From Candidatus Sulfotelmatobacter sp. (GTDB taxonomy: Bacteria; Acidobacteriota; Terriglobia; Terriglobales; Acidobacteriaceae), in the NCBI GenBank assembly GCA_030049565.1, contig JASIKQ010000250.1, forward strand, positions 1 through 11,967: a DNA stretch of 11,967 nucleotides. The letters run 5' to 3'. The first letter of the stretch is position 1, and the number at the start of each line of letters is the position of its first letter. The translations under genes and the position numbers were made by a program. Positions 1 to 5,532 of this stretch are shown one piece after another. The notes under the pieces are model-generated. The model was not told where the DNA came from and searched no databases. It saw nothing but the letters and a program-made list of their open reading frames with translations.

Positions 1-471
1 AGTGCGGCCATGATAGATGTGGCGATCGAAAATGATTCCCGTGCCAATACCGGTGCCGACGGCGGTGTAAAAAATATTCCGATAATTCCGGCCGGCGCCC
101 CATACAGCTTCCGCCAACGCGGCCGCGTTGCCGTCATTATCAACACGAACCGGCAGAGAATAAGCCTTAAAAATCTCGGCACGCAGGGGGAAATTGCGCC
201 AGCCCGGGAGATTTGGCGGATTCAGAATCACGCCCAGGTTGGGATCGAGCGGCCCTGGAGCGCAGATTCCGATTCCTGAGATTTGCTGCGGTCCTGAGGA
301 AAGCACACGGTCGATTGCGGACTTGACGGCGGCAAGTCCCTCGGCAGCATCGATCGAGACCATGGGAATTCTCGTCCGGGTCAAGATGTTGCCGGACGAA
401 TCGACGAGGCCGGCGGCGACTTTTGTGCCGCCGACGTCGACGCCGACGCAGAGCGGGAGTGCGACTGACAT
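1..471 (-). CDS. ROK-family sugar kinase (glucokinase-like), N-terminal part
   Basis: This is the first 157 residues of a ROK (repressor, ORF, kinase) protein that runs off the left edge. Family members of this kind phosphorylate glucose or related hexoses with ATP in the cytoplasm. Visible motifs are the phosphate-binding DVGGTK loop at residues 12-17, a CAPGPLD segment near 70-76, the NPPNLPGW sugar-site segment near 84-91, NDGNAAAL at 112-119 with the likely catalytic Asp113, and a second phosphate loop GTGIGTG at 139-145. The usual motif is NDAN; here it is NDGN. The frame is open from the ATG at 471 to the edge, and the DVGGTK spacing fits this start, although no clear Shine-Dalgarno precedes it. 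There is no N-terminal helix-turn-helix, so it is a kinase rather than a ROK repressor. The zinc-binding CxCG motif would lie outside the window, so the exact sugar cannot be decided. Confidence 0.93.
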   Translation of the reverse strand, partial: MSVALPLCVGVDVGGTKVAAGLVDSSGNILTRTRIPMVSIDAAEGLAAVKSAIDRVLSSGPQQISGIGICAPGPLDPNLGVILNPPNLPGWRNFPLRAEIFKAYSLPVRVDNDGNAAALAEAVWGAGRNYRNIFYTAVGTGIGTGIIFDRHIYHGRT

Positions 472-502
472 TCAGTTGAAGCTATTTGCGGTTCTAGTTA
501 AA

Positions 503-528
503 CACAGGGGGCACGGGGGAGCACAAGG
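503..528. repeat. Short G-rich triplicated repeat (CACAGGGGG-type)
   Basis: Three successive units of about nine bases occur here: CACAGGGGG (503-511), CACGGGGGAG (512-521) and CACAAGG (522-528). From memory, this resembles a dispersed intergenic repeat seen in many copies in Acidobacteria and some other phyla. Only one copy is in the window. It lies about 30 bp upstream of the kinase start, inside its probable 5' leader. Confidence 0.5.
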
Positions 529-604
529 TGAATCGGTGCACACATCTGGACCGAATAGCGATGCTAGACTCGTCTGGGATCGACACAGGAGCCCACTCGT
601 CAAA

Positions 605-653
605 GGGCGACGGGTGGGCATCCTTTTTCGCGGTAAAGGACGGGCCGTCGCCC
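605..653 (-). terminator. Nested inverted repeat downstream of acs
   Basis: The outer arms GGGCGACGG (605-613) and CCGTCGCCC (645-653) are perfect 9-bp complements. Inside them, CCTTT (622-626) pairs with AAAGG (635-639). The structure begins 19 bp after the acs stop, so it is a likely transcription end for acs. There is no long U tract after it on the minus strand, so intrinsic termination would be weak. Confidence 0.45.
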
Positions 654-671
654 ATCCTCTGATTTCCGCTC

Positions 672-2777
672 CTAGTCCTCTTTCCCGAACTGTTTGATGT
701 CCTCGGCGACTTCGCCGACGGCAACCGGTTCTTTGCCTTGCACCTGCTCGCGAACCTTTTCGACCACGTCGGGGTTGGCGAGGGTGGTGATGTCGCCGGT
801 AGCTCCGCGATTCGAGATGGCGGCGAGAATGCGACGCATGAGTTTGCCGGAGCGCGTCTTGGGCATATCCGGGACGATATGGATGTGCTTCGGCCGGGCA
901 ATCTTGCCAATGATGGTTTCGATCGCCTTGTTGACCTTGTCGATGATCTCCTTGCTGGGCTGAAGTCCCGGCTGCAGAGCGATGTAGACTTCCGGCACGC
1001 GCCCCTTGATTTCATCGACCACGGGTACCACTGCGGCTTCGGCGACCTCCGAAACCGTCAGACAAGCGGACTCGATTTCCTTGGTACCGAGGCGATGGCC
1101 GGCAACGTTGATGACGTCATCGACGCGACCCAGAATCCGGAAATAACCGTCCACGGCAAGCACGGCTCCATCGGCCGCAAAATAGGGCCAATCCTGCCAT
1201 CTCTTGCTCTTGGGATCCTTGCAGTATTTCTTGTAGTACTGGTTGACGAAACGCTCGCGGTCACCCCAGATCGTCTGCATGATGCCCGGCCATGGGTTGC
1301 GAATGCAGATATTTCCTGCCTTTCCTGAGCCCGCGAGTACTACCTCGCCTTTTTCGTCCAGGATTTCGGGGAAGATTCCCGGCATCCCGGGGCCTGCGCT
1401 GCCCGGCTTCATTGGGTCGATTGCCGGCTTGGTGCTGCATAGGAAGCCGCCGTTTTCGGTTTGCCACCAGGTGTCTACGATGACCGCTTCGCGTTTGCCC
1501 ACGGTTTCGTAATACCACCGCCAAACCTCCGGCTCGATGGGTTCGCCAACCGTAGTCATGTGCTTGAAGTGATAGTTGTACTTGGTCGGTTCATCGTGAC
1601 CAGCCTTGCGCAACATGCGAATCGCGGTGGGCGAAGTGTGGAAGATATTCACGCCCAGGCGCTCGGCAATTCGCCACACTCGGCCAGCATCCGGATAAGT
1701 TGGAACGCCTTCGTAGATAACGCTGCTAGCCGCCAGCGCCAGCGGGCCGTACACAATGTAGGAGTGGCCCGTGATCCATCCGATATCGGCCATGCACCAA
1801 TAAACATCTTCGGGATGGATATCCTGAATGTACTTGGAAGTGCCGGTCACATAGGAGAGATAGCCGCCGGTGCGATGCTGGCATCCCTTGGGCTTGCCGG
1901 TGCTGCCGCTGGTGTACATGAGAAACAGCGGAGCTTCCGCATCCATGGAGACTGGAGCCACGATTTCACCGGAGTAGTTGGGCAGGACTTCGTCAATCCA
2001 GAAATCGCGGCCTTTCACGAAGGGCGAGGCGGAAGCGCTCTGACCGGCATGCCGCCTCCACACCAGCACCTTATCCAGTTTATGACCTTCCTTGGCGGAA
2101 ACCTCGAGCGCGATGTCGGCGGCTGCTTTGTGATCGAGCAGCTTGCCATTGCGGTAGTAGCCGTCCATCGTAACCAGGATGTGGCTCTGGGAATCGGCGG
2201 CGCGCATGCCGCAAGCCTCGCCGCTGAAGCCGCCAAAGACCACCGAGTGAATGACTCCCAAGCGGGCGCAAGCCAGCATGGTGATCGGCAACTCCGGAAC
2301 CATGGGCATGTGAATGGTGACGCGATCTCCCGCCTTGAGACCGCAGAAATCGCGCAGCAGCGCTGCAAATTCGTTCACGCGCACATAGAGTTCGCGATAG
2401 GTCACCGAAACCGGCGCTTCGTCTTCGGGCTCGGGAACAAAGATGATTGCGGCTTTGTTCTTGTACTTGGCAAGGTGCCGATCAATGCAGTTGTAGGAGG
2501 CGTTGATCTTGCCGCCGACGAACCACTTCCAAAATGGCGGATCGTTGGTGTCAAGCGTGGTGTGCCAATACTGATCCCAGCTCAACAGATCGGCGTATTC
2601 CCGGAAACATTCCGGGAACTTTTCCTCGCTGAAGCGGTTAAGAACATCGGGGTCGGTCAGATTCGCCTGGCCGATAAACTTGGAAGAAGGATAATAGTAT
2701 TCCTCCTCCCGCCAATGGACTGCAATTTGCGCCTCGGTAGTTTCAATCACCTGCTGTTTCTGACGATTATCAGCCAT
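672..2777 (-). CDS. acs: Acetyl-CoA synthetase (AMP-forming)
   Basis: This enzyme activates acetate with ATP and CoA to acetyl-CoA, AMP and pyrophosphate in the cytoplasm, allowing growth on or recovery of acetate. The 701-residue protein has the full adenylate-forming layout. An N-terminal ACS domain with the WDQYWHTTLDTNDPPFWKWFVGGK region lies at 67-90. The P-loop YTSGSTGKPKG is at 288-298. The acyl pocket and A5 motif VDTWWQTENGG is at 434-444, with the paired Trp typical of acetate-specific enzymes. The A7 Asp (FAADG) is near 536, the hinge GRVDDV at 550-555, and the catalytic Lys645 in PKTRSGK, the usual site of regulatory acetylation. It is somewhat longer than the usual 650 residues, partly through extra residues near 512-530. 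A strong GGAGG seven bases before the ATG supports this start. No deacetylase or acetyltransferase gene is adjacent. Confidence 0.95.
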   Translation of the reverse strand: MADNRQKQQVIETTEAQIAVHWREEEYYYPSSKFIGQANLTDPDVLNRFSEEKFPECFREYADLLSWDQYWHTTLDTNDPPFWKWFVGGKINASYNCIDRHLAKYKNKAAIIFVPEPEDEAPVSVTYRELYVRVNEFAALLRDFCGLKAGDRVTIHMPMVPELPITMLACARLGVIHSVVFGGFSGEACGMRAADSQSHILVTMDGYYRNGKLLDHKAAADIALEVSAKEGHKLDKVLVWRRHAGQSASASPFVKGRDFWIDEVLPNYSGEIVAPVSMDAEAPLFLMYTSGSTGKPKGCQHRTGGYLSYVTGTSKYIQDIHPEDVYWCMADIGWITGHSYIVYGPLALAASSVIYEGVPTYPDAGRVWRIAERLGVNIFHTSPTAIRMLRKAGHDEPTKYNYHFKHMTTVGEPIEPEVWRWYYETVGKREAVIVDTWWQTENGGFLCSTKPAIDPMKPGSAGPGMPGIFPEILDEKGEVVLAGSGKAGNICIRNPWPGIMQTIWGDRERFVNQYYKKYCKDPKSKRWQDWPYFAADGAVLAVDGYFRILGRVDDVINVAGHRLGTKEIESACLTVSEVAEAAVVPVVDEIKGRVPEVYIALQPGLQPSKEIIDKVNKAIETIIGKIARPKHIHIVPDMPKTRSGKLMRRILAAISNRGATGDITTLANPDVVEKVREQVQGKEPVAVGEVAEDIKQFGKED

Positions 2778-2822
2778 AGGGATCCTCCATAAGATTTCTA
2801 AACTTTGTGTGGTGCGGGCACT

Positions 2823-2841
2823 CCCTTCGACAAGCTCAGGG
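2823..2841. repeat. Dispersed palindromic repeat (CTTCGACAAGCTCAGG type)
   Basis: The 19 bases CCCTTCGACAAGCTCAGGG match a short repeat that I recall as widely scattered between genes in many environmental bacteria. It has CCCT/AGGG ends and an inner CTT/AAG pair. It lies 46 bp upstream of the acs start, in the acs leader. Its function is unknown, and only this copy is present in the window. Confidence 0.6.
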
Positions 2842-2875
2842 CAGCTCTGCCCCGCTGACGCGCACGGGCAACTCT

Positions 2876-2899
2876 CCGCCAGCCCTTGTGAGCTGGCGG
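2876..2899 (-). terminator. Hairpin between the MFS gene and acs
   Basis: CCGCCAGC (2876-2883) and GCTGGCGG (2892-2899) form a perfect 8-bp GC-rich stem with an 8-base loop. It is about 90 bp beyond the stop of the OFA transporter and upstream of acs. No U tract follows, so termination is possible but unproven. The gap from 2778 to 2987 holds only this hairpin and the dispersed repeat to its left. Confidence 0.35.
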
Positions 2900-2987
2900 G
2901 GTCAATCTTAGTCTTACGCTCGCCCCAAGAAAAGCCGGTGACGGCGCGACAACTTTCGCGCGACGCCTGTGGCCGGGCCCTGGGAGC

Positions 2988-4265
2988 TTAAGCCACCGCT
3001 GACGGCACCTTGGTCGCTGTCAACCTTGCTGCCGGTATGGCCGGACGCCTGGCTGCCAATTCACATAGCAGGGCAATCCCCGCCAGAACCGCCGCCGTGT
3101 AAAACGCCATCTGGTAGTTCTTATACTTGTCGAATAGCATACCGCCGATACGGCCGCCAAGCAGGCCGGCTACGCCCCATGCCGTGAACAGCATTCCGTA
3201 GTTGATGCCCAGGTTCTTGGTGCCCCAGAAGTCGGCGGCGGTTGCCCCGTTGACCGAAAGCTGCGTGCCATAGCACCAGTAAACGATGAACAGCATCACG
3301 AACAGACCCACCACGTTGCCCCCCACGAAATACAGAATTGGCATGGCAACCATGGAGATGCCAATCATGAGGCGCAGCACGTTAATGCGGCCCAAGTGGT
3401 CTGACATCCAGCCGGAAAGGATGCGGCCGGAAGCGTTGCCCACCGCTCCCACAATCAGGCCAAACGATGCCAGGGTGACGCTCGGGATCCCTACGCTCTT
3501 AGCGAAGGGCACCAACTGGCTGATTACCATCAGCCCAGCCGCGCAGCCAAAAGCATACGCAACCCACATAAAGTAGAACGTCGGGGTATGCAACACTTCG
3601 CCCGGGGTGAAGTCGTACGCGGTCGCCGCAGCCTTGGCAGCGGGGGCAGGCGTCCAACCAGCAGGCTTGTAGCCTGCAGGCGGATTCGTCAGCAGGAACG
3701 CGCCAAATACCGTCATCACAAAGAAGATTCCGCCCAGGACTTGGAAGGTGGTGCGCCAACCAAAGTGGGGGATAAGAAAGCTTGCGGCCAGCGGTCCAAA
3801 GATCGCCGACCCTGCGCCGTAGCCGCCTACGGCCAATCCCACGGCGAGGCCCCGCTTGTCGGGGAACCACTTGGACATAACGGGAATTGGGGTGGCGTAG
3901 CCAAATCCGTTGCCTAGCCCTCCCAACACGCCGAAGAAGATAAAAAACTTGGTGATGCTATCGGCGTAGGAGCAGAAGAAAAAGCCCAGGCTCACCAGCA
4001 CCGCACCAATCAGTGAAATCTTGAAAGGCCCAAGTTTGTCTTGTAGCCTGCCAGCGACAATGAACGTCAGCGCAAAGACCACCACCGCGATTATGAACAC
4101 GCTGGAAGTGTCAGCCCGCTTCCAGTGGAACTCCTTTTCCAGGGGAGCCACAAACACGCTCCAGGCATACAGTGAGCCCAGCGCCAGGTTCATGGAGACG
4201 CCGCCGACCACATGCCACCACCGATTTAAGCTACTCGTGCCGCCATCAAGACTTGCGTTAGCCAT
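2988..4265 (-). CDS. OFA-family major facilitator superfamily transporter
   Basis: This is a 425-residue inner-membrane transporter of the oxalate/formate antiporter (OFA) branch of the MFS, with about 12 hydrophobic segments. Family marks in order are a first helix with WWHVVGGVSMNLALGSLYAWS (residues 16-36, split here as WWHVVGGVSMNL then ALGSLYAWS), the loop 2-3 GRLQDKLGP near 72-80, KWFPDKRGLAVG at 132-143, a central cytoplasmic loop near 193-220, GRILSGWMSDHLGR at 280-293, and NYGMLFTAWGVAG near 355-367. As I recall it, oxalate-specific OxlT has a Lys in this last helix where this protein has Trp363, so oxalate exchange is not the best guess. A small monocarboxylate such as acetate, formate, pyruvate or lactate is possible, and the neighbouring acs makes acetate attractive, but this is inference. 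AAGGAG lies six to seven bases before the ATG at 4265. Confidence 0.9.
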   Translation of the reverse strand: MANASLDGGTSSLNRWWHVVGGVSMNLALGSLYAWSVFVAPLEKEFHWKRADTSSVFIIAVVVFALTFIVAGRLQDKLGPFKISLIGAVLVSLGFFFCSYADSITKFFIFFGVLGGLGNGFGYATPIPVMSKWFPDKRGLAVGLAVGGYGAGSAIFGPLAASFLIPHFGWRTTFQVLGGIFFVMTVFGAFLLTNPPAGYKPAGWTPAPAAKAAATAYDFTPGEVLHTPTFYFMWVAYAFGCAAGLMVISQLVPFAKSVGIPSVTLASFGLIVGAVGNASGRILSGWMSDHLGRINVLRLMIGISMVAMPILYFVGGNVVGLFVMLFIVYWCYGTQLSVNGATAADFWGTKNLGINYGMLFTAWGVAGLLGGRIGGMLFDKYKNYQMAFYTAAVLAGIALLCELAARRPAIPAARLTATKVPSAVA

Positions 4266-4469
4266 AGCTTTCTCCTTATACAGAGAGTGAAATGAAAAGC
4301 GCGAGCTGTTCCTTCCCGACTAAATCTCAACTCTGGGACCGGCTTTCATCACCGCCGCGAGGGGCGAAACTCCTGCCGCGATTGAATTGGCCGCCATTTG
4401 CTACGTCTGTGAATTCGAGCCGTTCCTTTCTCCCTTACCTGAACTTAGCGGCTTCACGCCCAGTTCTAC

Positions 4470-4515
4470 ATTGCTGAGCAAATTGCAGCGGTCAGGTCTG
4501 ATCTGCGACAGCAAT
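4470..4515 (-). terminator. Nested hairpin just after the PEGA gene
   Basis: ATTGCTG (4470-4476) pairs with CAGCAAT (4509-4515). Inside these, GCAG (4485-4488) pairs with CTGC (4503-4506), and TCAG (4492-4495) with CTGA (4498-4501). The structure starts two bases after the PEGA stop codon on the minus strand, which fits a transcript end. The left part also contains the small palindrome TTGCTGAGCAA (4471-4481). No U tract follows. In the rest of the gap (4266-4469) I see only the transporter's ribosome-binding site. Confidence 0.4.
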
Positions 4516-4517
4516 TC

Positions 4518-5318
4518 TCACGGCTGCGTTTTTTGCAAAGCAGCCGTCACATTTACTACGCCCGAACCTTCAACCACTGTAAGGTCACGCTTCCACTGAC
4601 TAAAGCCCGACATAGAAAAGACGACGACATGGGTTCCGGCAGGGACGGCAATTTCGGACGGCGTGCTTCCCACATATTTGCCGTCCAGCGTGATATCAGC
4701 CCCTGCCGGCGTGGAGTTGAAGTTACACTTAACGCTGCTTGCGGCAATCTCAGGAGGGCCTGGCGCTGTAACGGTTGCCCCAGGCACAGACATCGGTGGC
4801 TCTGCCGCAGCGGGCGTCGGCGCAGGCAAAGCAACAGCAGGTTGTGAAGTTGGCTTGGACGGCGACGGCGGCGGCGACGTTTGCGTCTGACCGGTATCAG
4901 CCGTGATCGGCAGCTTGCCGGCTACTAGGGTATACAACTGGCTTCGCGCCTTGCCTTTGTCATCTTCGTAGTACACGAGAATGCCGTGCTTCTCCCGCTT
5001 GGCATCGAAAGTTTCGCCTTTAGGCAGCGGCACGCAGCGCGACCATCTTGTGTCCACTGAGCAAGCGACACGAAACGGAGGCTGGTTGCCTTCCTGCACC
5101 AGCAAGGTATAGGACACTTGTGTCGTCTTGCTGTTGTGACAGTAGGCGTCGAAGTTGACCTGATCGCAATTCTTGGGAACACCGCTATCGTCGATGACGA
5201 CCGCGTGTGTTTCCGCATCCAGCACCTTGATACGCACAGCGCCTTTTATAGCCGCCTGCGCACACACCGCCGCAAACAAAAAAGCAACGCAACGGGCCGC
5301 CATTCTGCGGCAAATCAT
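4518..5318 (-). CDS. Secreted PEGA-domain protein
   Basis: This is a 266-residue exported protein of unknown role. Residues 1-23 form a signal peptide (basic MICRRMAAR, hydrophobic core, cut after AQA). Residues 24-135 form a globular region with four cysteines, at 51, 60, 86 and 95, that could pair as disulfides in the periplasm. It resembles N-terminal regions I recall from acidobacterial secreted proteins. A Pro/Ala/Ser-rich linker spans about 142-195. Residues 197-263 are a PEGA domain, with STPAGADITLDGKYVGSTP at 202-220 followed by VPAGTHVVVFSMSGF. PEGA domains are thought to bind surfaces or cell-wall polymers and often sit on S-layer or lipoprotein-like exports. The frame is open 14 codons further upstream, but the ATG at 5318 has GGGAGGG just before it and begins the signal peptide, so I chose it. 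There is no lipobox. It is separated from the porin gene by a terminator, so it is probably transcribed alone. Confidence 0.85.
   Translation of the reverse strand: MICRRMAARCVAFLFAAVCAQAAIKGAVRIKVLDAETHAVVIDDSGVPKNCDQVNFDAYCHNSKTTQVSYTLLVQEGNQPPFRVACSVDTRWSRCVPLPKGETFDAKREKHGILVYYEDDKGKARSQLYTLVAGKLPITADTGQTQTSPPPSPSKPTSQPAVALPAPTPAAAEPPMSVPGATVTAPGPPEIAASSVKCNFNSTPAGADITLDGKYVGSTPSEIAVPAGTHVVVFSMSGFSQWKRDLTVVEGSGVVNVTAALQKTQP
4520..4547. other. Inverted repeat overlapping the PEGA stop codon
   Basis: ACGGCTGC (4520-4527) and GCAGCCGT (4540-4547) are perfect 8-bp arms. The structure covers the last codons and the stop of the PEGA gene and lies directly beside the nested hairpin at 4470-4515. 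It may add to mRNA 3'-end protection. It could also be a chance product of codons for Ala, Leu, Gln and Pro. Confidence 0.3.
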
Positions 5319-5394
5319 GAACAACCCTCCCACTCTGCTGGCTTTTCGGCCCGGCCCCAACCAAACGCTGGCAGATCCAGCTTGGGCGCATGCC

Positions 5395-5449
5395 GTACAT
5401 TCTGTACCCGGAAATCTGTCGACACAACAGATTTCTTTTATTAAAAGAA
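5395..5449. promoter_or_regulatory. Three stacked palindromes upstream of the PEGA gene
   Basis: Three inverted repeats lie end to end. GTACA/TGTAC has a 3-base spacer (5395-5407). GAAATCTGT/ACAGATTTC is a perfect 9-bp pair with a 7-base spacer (5411-5419 and 5427-5435). TTCTTTT/AAAAGAA is a 7-bp pair with a 3-base spacer (5433-5449), overlapping the previous one. They sit 77-131 bp upstream of the PEGA start and after the porin terminator, where the promoter of the PEGA gene should be. A poor sigma70 match (TTGTGT, 17 bp, CAGAAT on the minus strand) overlaps them. Operator function is inference. Confidence 0.4.
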
Positions 5450-5497
5450 GGCAGGACAGGCTCTACGACAAGGCGCACAAAGGCTGCCCTGCAAACC

Positions 5498-5522
5498 GCC
5501 GGCCGACCTCAGGTCGGCCGGC
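5498..5522 (-). terminator. Transcription terminator of the porin gene
   Basis: This is a perfect 12-bp GC-rich palindrome, GCCGGCCGACCT (5498-5509) and AGGTCGGCCGGC (5511-5522), around one central base. It lies 10 bp past the porin stop. On the minus strand it is followed by GGTTTGC, a short T run. The stem is very stable and the placement is what a terminator needs. Confidence 0.65.
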
Positions 5523-5532
5523 TGGTCAAAAG

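Noticed and set aside
194..697. 167-codon plus-strand frame across the kinase start and the acs-kinase gap
   Set aside because: It is antisense to the kinase motifs, crosses the G-rich repeat and the acs terminator, and has no ribosome-binding site.
1461..2792. 443-codon open frame on the plus strand across acs
   Set aside because: It is fully antisense to acs, whose domains and ribosome-binding site are unmistakable. It shows no domain and arises from GC-rich codon structure.
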